A DNA stretch of 64,000 bases from Embiotoca jacksoni (GCA_022577435.1 JAKOON010000002.1:12620184-12684183); one strand, 5' to 3'; shown: positions 12,421 through 26,089, counted from the stretch's first letter. The notes: generated by a model not told the origin, from the letters alone. Made by a program: numbers and translations.

Positions 12421-12627
12421 TCTCAGAGGACGCCATCCTACCGAACAACGCCAAACAAAACCACTAATCCCACGCTCTTCAACAGATAGATAAACTGCTT
12501 TGAAGCTTGTGTGTAGACAGATCGAAAGACAGAGGAAAATTTCCAACGCAGTGAAAGTACAATCCAAAACTCCGCACCACTCTCACATGTCCACCACGCG
12601 CACTCACATGCGATCGGAAACTGAAAC

Positions 12628-12695
12628 GAGGAGAGGAGAGGAGAGGAGAGGAGAGGAGAGGAGAGGAGAGGAGAGGAGAGGAGAGGAGAGGAGAG
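12628..12695. repeat. (GGAGA)n pentanucleotide repeat
   Basis: About 13 tandem copies of gagag/ggaga, all purine on the plus strand. It lies immediately 5' of the LINE (minus-strand sense) and marks the approximate 5' edge of that element. Confidence 0.97.
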
Positions 12696-13438
12696 ATATT
12701 GTATTGATGTCTCTAACCAAAACAGACTTGGCCGTACTATTTATCTGTGCTGTGTGTGTGTTTCTGCTTGTGTATCAATGTGCAGCTGCTGGTGCAGACC
12801 TGGCAGTGAAGACTGCTGAGCTCACAGCTGCGTCCCAAACCTCAATCCAAACTCTCTGTAAATCACAAGCCTGGCTTGATTAGAGAAGCGCTGTATTAAC
12901 ACATATGGACACAGGAGGCCGACAAGTAAGGCCTTAAACAAACAGGCATCTGGGGAAAGGCTGCACAATTCTCCCAATATTTATACACGCCCCTTTGATC
13001 AGATCTCTGGGTGATTTTGTGAGTGTAACATTACCATTCTATTCTAGTAAAAACAGAGTAGCACAATGACCCAGCTCTTAGCAGGCAGATAGTTTTACAC
13101 AAGTCGCTCTCAATGAGAGGATGGATGCTTTAGTGTGTCGATAAAAAGGTGGGAAAGTATAAAGAGAGAGTCACGACACACCTCTGAGAATTCGCAATTC
13201 ATCTTTTCTCAGCTTCAAAGCACCACTGATGTGTGGCCATCCATCACTTGGATGGACTACTCAGAGAATTCCCACATGGGAGCACATTTGTTCTGACTCT
13301 CTTCTGAGGAAGTCTAAACACTACACTCATCGTCTGTGTCTATATGTTTGTAGACGTGTGTTTGTCTGTGCTGAAGAAGGCCTTCGCCTCAAAGGGAAGC
13401 AAACTGAATGAAAGGAAAGTTTGTAGGAGACTGCCTGC

Positions 13439-13441
<3 letters not shown>

Positions 13442-13503
<62 letters not shown>

Positions 13504-13504
13504 A
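13442..13504. repeat. (CA)n microsatellite
   Basis: CA array of about 55 bp with an A-interrupted tail. Frames through it on both strands are artefacts. Confidence 0.97.
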
Positions 13505-14491
13505 TATACAGCATCTTCCAAAAGAGGGATGTGGGGAGGTCAGACAGGGCAATGCTATCTGTAAATCTATCTGCTGTCTCAATATCAGCTTTCTCCTAAG
13601 AGACTTCGAGTCCCATAATTCTTTGGCATTTCCTGGTCAGTTTCCTTCCGCCATTGGCTGCTGAAGACCTGAGGACGGCACCCTATCCTGATATGTGTGT
13701 CAATGGGTCAGAAGACAGAGAGCCGGTGTGTGTAATGTTGAACAGCATAACCTCCAGAGAGCTCATTTTGTGGAATAGAAGGAACCGAAGACTCCCTGTA
13801 GGAACTACTTACCTTACAACCTCCTTAACATTAATAGATTACATGGTGCCACACTTTTACGGCCCTTGCGCTAGATGTCCATAGCACTGCCTACTACACC
13901 CTTGCAGTTACCAGCAGTATTTTGACGTGTGCCTGAGGACATTTTAAGAAACCCGGTTTGTATGTGCAAAGAGGAGACAAAGAAAGTTTGCGTGTGTGCT
14001 GCCCACTCCTCCCTTACTTTTCTTGTCTTTTCCACTTTTCCCTCTTTTTTCTTCTATGCTCTGCTCTAGGCCTAGAGGCCGCATCGTTGCAATTAGAGCT
14101 CATCGCATCATCAGGTGGACTGTAACTGCTTGTTACCCGACGGGAAAACATGACGCATCCAATGGCGATAAACAGATAATAGGCTTTCCTCGAAATTCCT
14201 CCAATGGAATTGCACCCCCTAGGAACTGTTTAGCACTTTACGAGACATGAACAAACATAGGTTCGCACTTACATGCACAACCAGCCACTGCATCTGTTGA
14301 CTTTTAAATGCACCATCTTTCCCAGAAGCCCCTGTGACTCAGGAGACCGTATATGTAGACTCCCTGCTGTTAGCTCATTACTGTTAGCATTCACATAAGA
14401 TCAGTCACTGATGTGGTCTGACCAGACCTTAATGACCCACATACCTTCCTCTGCCCCAGGTCATATTGAGAACCAGGGCAGACATGGGAAA

Positions 14492-14493
<2 letters not shown>

Positions 14494-14534
<41 letters not shown>

Positions 14535-14567
14535 TGCGTGCGTGTGTGTGCGTGCGTGCGTGCGTGC

Positions 14568-14605
<38 letters not shown>

Positions 14606-14615
14606 GTGCGTGTAG
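14494..14615. repeat. Compound (TG)n/(CGTG)n repeat
   Basis: About 120 bp of TG units with interspersed CGTG units in the middle, an almost continuous alternating purine-pyrimidine tract. Confidence 0.97.
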
Positions 14616-15167
14616 GTATATGTGTATGCTGGGATTTAAGTCTGTTTGTCCAGAAGACATCACACAGAAAAGTTTGCCGGTGACTCACAAACGATACCAG
14701 CCTATGTCTGTGTCTTCAGTACATCCAATAACTCTGATTGCAACATGATTGTTAAGAGAATAGCTTTCCTCATGTGTTTATGTGCCTGGATTTAGAATCA
14801 CAGCTCCTGCTTGAGTGATTTGGCTTATGATGACAGAACGAAGTAAGTGTGGTTTGAGGCGGGGAAATATATTCTGTTAACTACCAGGAATTATTAACCT
14901 CTATCTGTTCCTGATTTTAAAGTTCAAAAGTCTTCCCACGAGGTTGCTTTAATGTAAGCAATGCTTCACCATGTGCAGCAGGTTTGAATTTGTAGTCCTG
15001 CTTTGATTTCACAAAGCCAGGATCTGTCCTGAACTGTGACCAAAAGACCAGGTTGCATTTGATTCATGTGCTGCACAGTCAGCCTCTCAGACCAGGAGTT
15101 CTTGGAATTGAATTCATTGTTTATAGGCATGTTTATATAACTTGGTGGTCACATGTGGTGGATGTAC

Positions 15168-15315
15168 CTGCTGTTTAAGCTGGTGCATGAGCCTGTCCTT
15201 CTCCCTCTTCAGAGCCATTACTTCCTCCTGGGATTTCTTGCGTTTGGACGAAGATAACTCCAGAAGGGCGATGTTAGCATCCTTCTCACTGATGGCTGCC
15301 AGCAAAGCCTGCTGC
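15168..15315 (-). CDS. erc2: ERC2 exon: conserved coiled coil LLAAISEKDANIALLEL
   Basis: The minus strand has a pyrimidine-rich acceptor (tttctcaccctttcag) and then G plus 49 codons reading QQALLAAISEKDANIALLEL, continuing through SSSKRKKSQEEVMALKREKD and ending LMHQLKQQ before a GTACAT donor. This is the most conserved block of the ELKS/CAST family, part of the long coiled coil that organises release-site proteins (RIM, Munc13, Bassoon, liprin-alpha binding partners are known for the family). Length 148 nt; it enters in phase 2 (completing the Lys split after exon 41799-41959) and leaves in phase 0. Confidence 0.97.
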
Positions 15316-15712
15316 CTGAAAGGGTGAGAAAAAGATAAGGATTTTATTAATTTTTGGAAAACATTTCATAAAAAGAAACGTCATGCTTATTACCCAAAGT
15401 AAAAATATCGAAATACTTGTATTATATTTAGTAAACAGACAGACAGGTGTATAACAGTGACGCAGATGCACCCCCGCCCCCTCCCACTGCACCTGTGGGA
15501 CCTTGTACATATAGAGATGTTACAGTAAATTCATTCCTTAAACTCAGACAGATTCCACAGAAAAGAAGCAGACATCTTTGAAGTGGTCTGCTAAGTATTG
15601 CATCAGTGGTACCTTACTGTGACTCATGGGCATGTAATAGTGTAATAGACCCTAATAGAGCAGACTGAGGAGGATATGACATCTTTCCTCTGTCACCACT
15701 GGTTACCACAGC

Positions 15713-15715
<3 letters not shown>

Positions 15716-15784
<69 letters not shown>
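15716..15784. repeat. (TG)n microsatellite
   Basis: Uninterrupted TG array of about 69 bp, some 400 bp upstream (in gene direction) of the exon at 15168-15315. Confidence 0.98.
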
Positions 15785-15786
<2 letters not shown>

Positions 15787-18700
15787 CCGTGGCCGCAAAT
15801 GACTGTCTGCAGGTGCAGAGGAAACACACCACCAAACGTCACCATAAACATACACAACCAGATGTACAACATTACACCCACGGGATTGCGTAACACTTGA
15901 TGTCAAGTCTGTGTCTTCAGAGATCTGTGATGACTGTCCTCGTGATCAAACAGGATGTCATAAATCCAAAGATGTGATAAACACATTCTCTCTATCCATT
16001 CTTGTAAACACACAAAGAAGCAGAAACATTCTTGTACTGTAGATAGCAAGTCACACACACCTCTTCTACTTTGGCCATTGGTTGCAGTCACACAGTAAAA
16101 ATGTACATACAAACACAATTCTCTTTTACAATAGATTTTATCTTGTTTGGTTTTTGTCTCCACAATGTGCCCATTTTGAAAAGTTCATCTAAATGACCAT
16201 TACAAGAGTCTGAAGCTGTCGACCCTGTGCACAGACGCTGAAGGTCTTTTAACTTGGATAAACATAACTCGGCTCAACTCCAGACTATTATATGGCATTT
16301 GAAATTAGGAGGGCATTAAACCAGCAAGCAAAGTAATATGTATGTTTGTGTGAGGTGAGAAGTAGAGGAAGAGGAGGGAGGGCGCATTCAAAATACACTT
16401 TGGTTTCTATTAAAAATTGACCTGCATTGGGGTGTTTTTATTCTATGATTTAAGTCCCTGCAGAAATAACTGAATTGCGAAAATAAACATGCTGAAATCA
16501 GAATAAAGTCCTGCTGCCCTGGAACTCTACATTTGATGTTTTTAGTACAATTATCTGCATGCCGCATCTGGATTCTGGATTCTCCCATTCAAGACCATTA
16601 ATAGGCGTCTGTGTGTTTGTATGTGCTTGCATTTTGTACATGTATTTGTGCGGGCATGCATGTGGGCTCTGACATGGAATGGAGCAGCTAATCACACCAT
16701 TAATCACAGAGCAGGACCAACGTGACACTTTTCGTCTCCCCACACCTCCACTGTTATTCCTCTTAATGCTCGCTGTAATGGGAACACACACACAGACCTA
16801 CATTGGACTCGGAGCAAGTGCTTTGGGCTGCCGGCTTATTTCACTTGACCTGGTCATTCACAATGAAAAACTCTTAAAGTGTAAAAATCCCATCAAGAAA
16901 TCAACGGTAAAAATTCCACTGATCAAACAACAGTGTAATTGCTTGTGAAACCCATCTGTATGCAGTCCACCAATACATGGCTACACCAATACATGGATAC
17001 ACTACATAATGATGAATTTTACATTTTAGAGAATCGTACAATGGCAGTCTCAGTTCTGTTACTTTATCTTCGGCTGTGTAAAATAGAGTGAAGAGGTGAT
17101 ACACAGAGTCATATAAGGGCAAGGAATGTGGCACAATGTGTCACTGTTCATAAACAGTGTGTCAGATTAACAGCCTCAGCCTACTTGCAGGATGGCCATC
17201 TTTACACCACATTGCAAGACTTGGAAGCTCAACATCGCTGAATCACGTCCAGGCAGTCTCATAGCTACACCTCTTATCTCTTTTAAGAAGTTTATACAGA
17301 TGCGGCTTGAGAGTGTGATCTATTACAGTCAAAATGCCACTATAAATCAAGAAGAATTCATGCTGCATTCACACTGCATAAGAAGCCAAAGATGAAGAAT
17401 TAGACTACATTTTTAGAATACCATCTTAGTCAGAGATGCAGAAATAGTGTATTTGTTGCAGAAGAGTGCAGAAAAAGGTTCAGGGCACTAACACAAGTTG
17501 TCTCTGTCTATTCTGACATTTTAGATATTATTTGTGGCATTAGAGTTGTTGTACACCTGTACAAGGAAGCTACACTCAAAAATAATTAGTATGTTGTACA
17601 TTTTTGACCAAAAGATACTTTACGCTGCTAACTGTAAAAAAGTGTCTGTCTCATCTGCCTCACCTGCATTTTCAAAGCATAGGTACAGACTTCCTAACAG
17701 AAAATGACTGATTGAGATGTCCTCAGTCCAACAGTATGAAACCTCTGAAGCAAAGTGGCTGCCATGCTTCAATGCAAGCCTAATCATTTCCAGTCTCTAA
17801 ATTAACACAACAGATTACAGAGTTGTCTCCCTGTGGGTGCTCACTGAGTGGTGCTGCAGGGTTCTGCTGAGCGATGTCTTCCTAAAACAATAAAAATAGG
17901 GGCATTATTATGATTAGCCCACGTGGAAACTTTGTCTTCCACATCCTCAGTCAGTGATTGTGTGTGCAATGTGTTAGTGTCTCTGTGTGTGTGCTGATTA
18001 GTATTACTAACAGTGTGTGAACCTGAATCACACTTGAGTATTTAATCACATCTCATTTGAGTGGCCATTTGGCCTTAGTTGTTGAACACACTTGCAATGT
18101 ACATTAATCTGGCAGAAAGGATTTATCTGTCAGACACACACACACACACGCACATTCTAGACACACACACAAAGACAAATGCAAGCACTGTATTTACTGG
18201 CTGATTTTGAGCTGTTGAACCCTCTTTCTGTCCTCCTCTCTTGCCTCACTCCATGCTTAACTTAGACTTGGTGTGGACCGGACAAACAAAGGATTATCTT
18301 CATTCCCTGTCCAATTTAAAGGGTAACAACGCAATGTTATTTGTGACAAACTAGTGATTAGTCTTCATAAAAGTCAGACCCCAAGCAATGGGAAGTCATA
18401 AGGCACTCACATAAAATGACAAATAAATCCCGCTGCTGGATTTTTTGTGTCAAAAATCCCCTTCAAGAGATAACTATTTTAGCTGACATGATTAACAAGA
18501 TGCTTACATAAACAGATGTGAATATATATAGATCTCACATGGCTCAGATTTAGTTTTAGTATTGTGAGAGACCATGCGAGGATCCGTAGAGGAGCAGAGG
18601 CCGTACTGTCATCTTATTTATAAGGGGTGAAATTCTCAGTTCGGCTACAACATGTGATTCCAATTGAACCTTCATGGTCTCTGGGACATATTGAGACATT

Positions 18701-20377
18701 TGGATCTACAGAGGTGGGAGATGGATGGCTAAAGTACATGACTGTGTGATGAGAAGTGTGTGTGTGTGTGTGTGGGAAGGGTGATGTGGGGGTTGGTGGT
18801 GGTAGGGGAGGTCAGCTAAGACGATATGGAAAGAAAAAAAAAATGGAATGCAACAAGTGGAAGAAGAGAAGGTTGAGGCAGAAGGAGATCATTTAGGACA
18901 ACAAAATGAAAAATGAGGAGAGCGTGATGAAGATGTCTTTGAGGTGGGGCTGCTGTTGAAGGATTGGCATGGGGCACATGGGAGACTGCCAGATTTCTGG
19001 GTGACATGAGGTTAAGATGGGGTCACGAGTGAGCTCAAACCCACATGCGTATACTTAAAAAAAAATAAAGAAAAGAGAATGTGATGCAATGCAGGGGAGA
19101 AAATGGACGGCAACAACATCAACAGTAAGAAAAAAAGAGATGGTAAGAGATGAAGTTGAAGGAGAGAAGAGAGGGGAGTATTATGTGTGACAAGAGTGAC
19201 TGCCACCTGGGCTGCACGGGAGAGAAAAAAGGGAAGAAAGGAACAAAGGTAGAGATTTAAGAGTCCCAGCCTACCCTAAATCAGCTCAGCGTACTCAATG
19301 TTGTTATTCCTAGGCGTCACGGTTGAGGGATATGTGTTTATAATTTGTGTTATGACTTACTTGAAATTATGAGTGTGGAGAGTCAGTGGGACAGAAACAG
19401 ATGCGTCTGTGTGATGCCCGAGGGAACCATCAATACTCTCTGCCCCTAAGTGCAGTGTGTGCATGTGTTTTCTATGCGTATGTGCATGCATTTTCCTGTC
19501 TGTGCACACATCTGAGCATTCATTTCCTTATGTGCACGTGTGATGTATTTTGTTAGCAAGAACATGGGGAACCTGCTAATATCTGTTCCCAGAACATCCA
19601 TTATGAGGTCTTCTAGTTTGTGATCATGCCTTTCCACCACTTTACTGTCCAGCTCTGCAGAAACATTCCACTGGCATTTTATGGCCGTTCCTTGATTGCG
19701 AGTGTGTGAAGGTGCGGCACAAGTCTAGGGGCCCCTGCCTATGCAGTACTAGAGGCCTGTGGTGAGAGCAAGCAGAGGACATGAGAATAGGGCATGGTTG
19801 AGTGACACTATTATTTATGGCCTTGGAGCACTGTGTTATTTACAACTGAGGAGGTAGGGAAAATGTCTATTTCCAACATAAAACACACGCTCAGGCTTCA
19901 TTTGGTAAGCTTACTGCAAAGCCAGTTGAGATGGTAAATCTGTGTTTCAGCTCTAAATGTGGGTTAAATGTATTTTTATGAGGTCAGACTTTTGGCTACC
20001 TTTGGTTGGATTAGCTCCATGCTAACCTTTACCAAGACCCACCTATTACCCACTTCCTTTTGTGTGCTCGCCTGAATCAAAGCCTTTATTTATCTTAATT
20101 TATTAGAGAGAATGTATCCATACCCACCACAAATAAAACTTGCATGCCTGTCTTGTTTGTTCCTCTTTTAAAGGTCCACTATATTAGACATTACATGCAA
20201 ATCCTGACATTTGATCAAGATTTACATGCTAACCTTGAGCTGTGCTTCCCAAGAAAAATCCATTACAGCAGATGGTTCTCCCAGAACTGGACCGGGTTAT
20301 GTGTGTTTTCACTTCACTAATAAAATATACAACCCACTTTGCTCACCCCTACTCCCACAATAGTGCTCTGACTGGTG

Positions 20378-20412
20378 GGCGGTGGTGATGGTGGTGGTGA
20401 TGGTGGTGGTGG
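20378..20412. repeat. (GGTGGTGAT)n minisatellite
   Basis: About four imperfect copies of a 9-bp GGTGGTGAT unit. A similar unit occurs at 8676-8712. Confidence 0.85.
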
Positions 20413-20673
20413 GAGTGTAATTAAAAGAGTATGTATCAGTTTTACAGCAACACGAGGGAAAATACGAGGGGACAAAAATCAACAAATCTGCCAAAACTAG
20501 CCAAATGTTTAGAGTGGGAGCAGGGACGAGGAGAGATGGCTGACTGCTTCCAGAGATGAGCAGGACCAGACGGCCACCGCTGCATTCCAGCCAGACAGAA
20601 GGGGGGAAAGAGATAGAGGGACCCACACAGTGAGGAAAAGCGTGAGGGAGACCAGGTGGCTATGTGTGCAAAT

Positions 20674-20703
20674 TTGTGTGTGTGTGTGTGTGCGCGCGCG
20701 CGC

Positions 20704-20744
<41 letters not shown>
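20674..20744. repeat. (TG)n(CG)n(TG)n alternating purine-pyrimidine tract
   Basis: TG repeats flank a CG-alternating core (gcgcgcgcgcg around 20692-20703). The 70-bp tract alternates purine and pyrimidine almost throughout, the pattern that favours left-handed Z-DNA. Confidence 0.96.
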
Positions 20745-20747
<3 letters not shown>

Positions 20748-20820
20748 TCTATCTCTCTCAAGGCAAAGACAACATCAAATAGACACAATGTAATTTAAAC
20801 TTAATTTAACACGCTTTAAA

Positions 20821-21378
20821 TTAAAGGTTTAACATTTTGGTAGATTTGTCTTCAAAAGAGTGCGATGAGAATATCAATATCAATCTTATGTTTGTGCATG
20901 ATGTAAGAAGCATTACCCAGAACAAGTAGCCTGACTAGTAGCAGGGGGAACGGCTGGCTTGGCTAGTTTTAAAGCATGCCAAACAACGTCTCAAAAGCTG
21001 ACTAAATAAGACATTGTATTATTATCTTTCTGTCGTTTTTCCCCTAGAAGGGAAAGCTTGGTGCTGGTACTATTTCTTTGGAAACAACAGCCAGGTGCAG
21101 GGACTGTTTGTATCCCTCCATCTTATTATAACAGTTGCAAAGCTTGGTAACATCGTGTCAGTACAAAATCTAAACCTGTCAGTCCAAGTCTGACAATGCA
21201 AACAATAGCAATAGATTAACTAGGTAGACTATGTTGGTTTCCCATGCTAATCTTAGCTGAACACATTTTGACCCTGGCTCTGTTAGTAACACACAGATGT
21301 AGGACCAATATCAATCTTCTCACTTTCAAGGTGAAAGCAATTCACTGTATTGCCTACAATACTGAACTATTCCTTTAA
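20821..21378. mobile_element. Diverged teleost short interspersed repeat with TTAAAGG ends
   Basis: The left end reads ttaaaggtttaacattttgg and the right end reads, reversed, ttaaaggaatagttcagt. These are degenerate inverted termini of a repeat I recognise from many fish genomes, in which the ends read close to ttaaaggaatagttcgac. Inside, fragments such as the segment near 20950 (cggctggcttggctag) also fit. There is no coding sequence, so it looks like an old non-autonomous DNA element; its class is not settled here. Confidence 0.6.
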
Positions 21379-21612
21379 TATATACAAGCACAGGATACTG
21401 ACAGAACAACTAGTGTCATTATGGGTTCACTTCTAACTTCATTGCATCACTATCTGAGGATCAGCTCAGGGTCAGGTGGAATCCTGTTGTTGTAAAACCA
21501 GGGTCACTAAATAAACAAGGCCTACTGAGATGTCAGTGATGATTATGATATCATCGGCATCTTTTCCTATTTGGATGACCTTGTGTGTTTCCATGTGCGC
21601 CCGTGTTTGCTT

Positions 21613-21615
<3 letters not shown>

Positions 21616-21703
<88 letters not shown>
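21616..21703. repeat. (TG)n microsatellite
   Basis: Uninterrupted TG array of about 88 bp. Confidence 0.98.
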
Positions 21704-21705
<2 letters not shown>

Positions 21706-22855
21706 CGTATCTTTTCCTGTGTAACTTAAGTCTTTCACATCAGTGCGGAAAAAAAAAAATCCATTTTAGATTAGTCAAAGCCTACGTCAATCTCCAGAGC
21801 TGCCTGGCACAACGCCTGCCTACACAGCTTCAAACCAATAAGATAAGATCTCAACTTAAAACTCCAGATATCCAACCAATAGCAGTGCGGGGCTTTCCAT
21901 TCTCTTAAGGGGGAGGTTTGTTTACTGTCTTTATTGTCGTTCAGCTGACTGACAGTGTCTCCCCAAGGCACAAAAAGCAAGACAGAGTTTTGTGTGTCTA
22001 ACCTCCCACTATCTAAAGTTATACAATTTCAAGTGAAACCCTAAATATGAAAAGGTAAACAATTAACTCATAATCACAATTATTGTCAATGATCTCTCTG
22101 TTGATGGGCTGGTTGATTATCTAATAATTTCTGCCACTTAACACAGAACTAAAGATCTACCCCCCCCACCCCAAAAAAAAGAAAAAAAGCGAGAATAATT
22201 AAGAGCATAATTAGTTCTCTCTCCTTCAGAATGAGGCCTCGACTCTGAACTCTCAGTGATGTAAACTGAAAATACCAGAAGGATCACCATTCTGCGTTAC
22301 GTCATTTGAAATGCGATCTTTATTGGCTTGTGTGTGTTAAAATAACTGTCTGTCAAACAGATCATCACCAGCTCTTGGAGAGGACAGCTACCACAGTCTT
22401 TTTCTTTCTCCATCCTCATTCCATCAATCCTTCTCTCCACCCTTTTTTTTTGCTAATCAAAGAGAGGAGCAACTCATCATAGGAGATAATGGCATCACCT
22501 CCGCCTTGGACTTGGACCTCTCTATCATTCGCCATCTCTCTCTCTATCATTCTCTATTTGGCTCTGTCGTGCCCTATACTCACTCCAAAGTGGGGCTAAA
22601 TATTAAGTTCAAGGAGGTTATGCAAACACGTTGAAACAGCCATCCTTGGCCTAAGTATTACCCTCAACCCTTCAATTACCCGCCTTGCTTTCCTCTCTCC
22701 TCATTCCTCCTGCCTTTCCTGTCCTCCGCATGGGTTCTCTCACTCCGGTCATCTAACTGCAGCCTGGAAATACAGCACACACTCATGACGTGGGGCCAAA
22801 AGACCTTAAAATATCAGGGGCAGAGAGTACAACATAGTGGTGCACTATAATACAT

Positions 22856-22898
<43 letters not shown>
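22856..22898. repeat. (CA)n microsatellite
   Basis: CA array of about 43 bp followed by interrupted CA units. Confidence 0.96.
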
Positions 22899-22903
<5 letters not shown>

Positions 22904-23108
22904 TTACTCATACACAGACCTGCACCCAAAATACACATGTACACACAAACCGATGAAAGACGGGTCCAGAGAACAGTGGGAGCGAGTACCCCTGGTGTAT
23001 TTTTTGTCTTCCAAATGCAGGGCCTGGTGGTGGACCACAGCTGAACCACAGCCGACATGCGGTGGAATGGGAGGCCACCACACTCACTTCCCTTAAAGGA
23101 GCAATAGA

Positions 23109-23109
<1 letters not shown>

Positions 23110-23169
<60 letters not shown>
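23110..23169. repeat. (CA)n microsatellite
   Basis: Uninterrupted CA array of about 60 bp, same orientation as the array 210 bp to the left. Confidence 0.98.
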
Positions 23170-23173
<4 letters not shown>

Positions 23174-26089
23174 TCACAGAATAACACACACATTCACTCA
23201 GACACACACAGATCCACACATGTTCAGTAATTTTCTGGATAGCACTGTCATGACGATGGGCCCATGTTTAAAAAGTGGTTTGAGGTGAAGGGACAGATCT
23301 GTATGTGCTGTTTCCCACAATGCTTTGCCAGACAATTACACAACCCAATTAATGTGGTTACTACAGCACAGCTCAGGCTTTACTCTGAGCAAACTGAGTG
23401 TGCATGTATGTGCGCGTGACGGAGAAGATGTGTGCACGCTCCTTTAGCCCATTTCACTCTCAGAATTATAGCTTTCCTTGGAGCTTGGACTAGTCTCTTT
23501 CCCGTCAGTGTGTAAAGGACACACAAGGTCACACTAACATTCACCCCACACTCCATCAGCCAATCAGAGTTATTTCCAATCACAGCCATATGAGCTCAGC
23601 TGGTCAGCCGTAGAACTACAATACCCACAATGTGCTGTGCGTCTTCTTGGCTGGAGGGATGGGGCAGGCCTGAGTGAGTGAGTGTGTGAGTGAACGAGTG
23701 AGTAATGAAGTTACACCACTGGTTGGTCAAATGCTGCATTAAAGACCTTTCAAATTAAAATCCCTGATTTAAAAATAAAAACCCAATAACTTTAGCCATA
23801 AACTAGGTTTTGTGTCTTGTTTCTAGAGAGCTTAGTTTCCCTTAGTAATTTAAGGTTATATAGTAGTACATTGTGTTATCTTTCAGTTTCACCAACTAAA
23901 TTCTCTTAAACAGTGTGAACAGTGCTAAAATACATGTATAAGATATTCTTTCATATGTTCACAGACTTACATATAGGCCTACATAGTGGTTTTGGAAACA
24001 CGCACACACCATGACAATCAATATGATTTTAAGTTTAGCATAGATTGTGAATGTAACTTGTAACTATAGCTGTCAAATACATGTAGTGGAGTCAAAATAT
24101 TTCCCCTTGATATGTGGTGGAGAATTAAGAAATCTACTAAAGGAAATACGAGCGTCCTTCAGAACAGCACTTGAGTAAATGAACTAATCACCTACACGTT
24201 CAAAGCCGCAGGGACATAGATTGAGCACAAACACACATACAAAGAACATCTGCTAATTATTAGCAATCGTCTGATTCCAACCTTGTTTCTTTTAATGAAG
24301 GATGGTAAAATGTAAGTAAAAGAGAAAAAAAAACAAAAAAAACCTGAAGCTGCTCTGTTTTGTGTTGAAGCAGCAGGAACCACATGCTTTCTTTACAGTC
24401 TAGTACACAAACACACTTTGACCACATACTAACTTATACAGACTTCATTAGCCTAACTTTAAAGTGCTTTCAAGAGTGGAGGGGGAGAAATACATTAAAA
24501 GAAAGAAATTACACAGGCAACTAAAATTTTGTCCCATGCAAAAAATACCTGTTTCTTATGATTTGTTGAATGCTGAACCCAAATATGTTTAAAACAAATT
24601 GTCTATCACCCACAAGTTTTTTATTCCAACATACTCGTGAGGACAAGAAATAGCACCAAGGAAAAAGGAGCCCCTCTGTGATGGCAGACTACTGCTGGAC
24701 TTTAAAGAGGGACGTTCCTGATGTCAAATATATGTGAAAATCATACATTTATACATTTTAGAAGTAAGTTTGTACATATTTTAAGTGTAGTGACAGCCTC
24801 ATCTATAAAAAAAAAAAAAAAGCAATATACATTCTGTCTCTTAAAAAACATGCCTGATACAAATTCGAAATTCAGTCAAATAAGTACTGTACCTATTTTA
24901 ATTTGTGGGACAACAAAATTTGTTGCCACAGTGTTATGAAAGAGAAACAGACCGACAGACAGAAAGTCTCCCTCACACACACACACACTTACACACTCAG
25001 TGGTCTAGGTGAGGGTGCTGATTAGAAGAGCCGTAGCCAGGTCTGGACAAGTCTGCTGTATATTTAGACAGATCAGTGAGGATCATGGGATCAAAGAGTA
25101 ACATGATTACTACCTGGCCTTCTGATAAAAAAAAAAACCTCACTATTATTTCCCTGTCAGTACACACAGGAAAACACATTTGGAAGTGCACACATATTTG
25201 GGCAATTTTCTCACGCAGGCATGCACAAGCAGACAAATAAACTTACAGTGAAGGGTTCCAGCATTAAAACACATACTGATTTGCACTGATGCACAGTGGA
25301 CACACAGGTAGATGCAAGACCCTACACATGCACACACTGTGTGCATGTCTCACACACACAGACAGACATGTACACCCACGCCGCTCTATAATCTGGGTAA
25401 TTTGTACGTTGACGCTAGTGCAGACAGATCATGCCTCTGGTACATTCAGTTTGTTGTGTCATTGAATTGGCTTGTTCGCCAGTTGGCGTGAATTCCCAAT
25501 CGCGGCATACCCTCACTTTTAGTAGTAAGTATAGTTGTTGGGAATCAGTTTCTTGTGAAAAAGACACTGAAACAGCTTGCGTTCTTGTCATAATGCCACT
25601 TCTTGCATGTGGAAGATTGAGTGTGTGTGAGTTTATGAATTTTATGAGGGCATGAAAAATTGAAGCTGCAAGTGCAGACACACGAGCACGTACATGCACG
25701 TGCAGCACAGGGTGAACTTTCTCTCCCTGTCTTATTGGTCTGAGTCCAGTTTCTTTTGGTGTTTGTTGTGTTTTGTCTGGAGTCTAAAGTTTTTCACAAG
25801 CATGTATAAAATGAATGATCTGATCCGGAGACAATATTCTCACGTAAACACAGAGCATGTGAGAAGTGCTCAGCTGGCCCTCCCCACACACCTGTGCATA
25901 AATTCCAGCATACGTCTGTTTTTTAATAAAGAGACCTGTGGTTGTGTGCAGTTAGATGCTGCTGACAGACTCACTGATTTCCAGATAGATAACACACACA
26001 TCCAAGCCAGCTCCCTTGGTAGATTACATCACAGTTATTTTAACAATGGGTTCCACTGAGTCCTTTTGCTGGCTTTGGTTACATGCAGG

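Larger units (their letters stand above)
8731..12600 (-). mobile_element. Degenerate Tx1-type (L1 superfamily) LINE, internally deleted
   Basis: The minus strand carries, in order, an ORF1 with a CCHC zinc knuckle (about 12420 to 11648), a reverse-transcriptase region (about 11490 to 10100) and a C-terminal region with a second zinc-binding motif (9631 to 8966), followed by an A/T-rich 3' tail with AATAAA (8743-8748) close to the 3' end at 8731. The order and sequence match the Tx1 group of non-LTR retrotransposons, abundant in fish and frogs. Only about 160 bp separate the end of ORF1 from the pre-RT region, so the endonuclease domain is missing. Several frameshifts and a changed catalytic motif show it is dead. 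The 5' boundary near the GGAGA array is approximate. Confidence 0.88.
6656..15167 (-). other. erc2: ERC2 intron (about 8.5 kb) hosting a LINE
   Basis: This intron lies between the exons at 15168-15315 and 6494-6655. It contains paired TG and CA arrays (8185-8466), a TGG-rich stretch (about 8660-8730), the Tx1-like LINE remnant (8731 to about 12600), a GGAGA pentamer array (12628-12695) and further TG/CA arrays (13442-13504 and 14494-14615). At 6.7-8.1 kb and 12.7-13.4 kb I saw no gene or recognised repeat. A 12-bp palindrome (ggcctagaggcc) lies near 14069 in unassigned sequence. Confidence 0.8.

Noticed and set aside
14494..14615. Tandem CGTG units as a CRISPR-like or regulatory array
   Set aside because: There are no spacers; the units are ordinary interruptions of a TG microsatellite.
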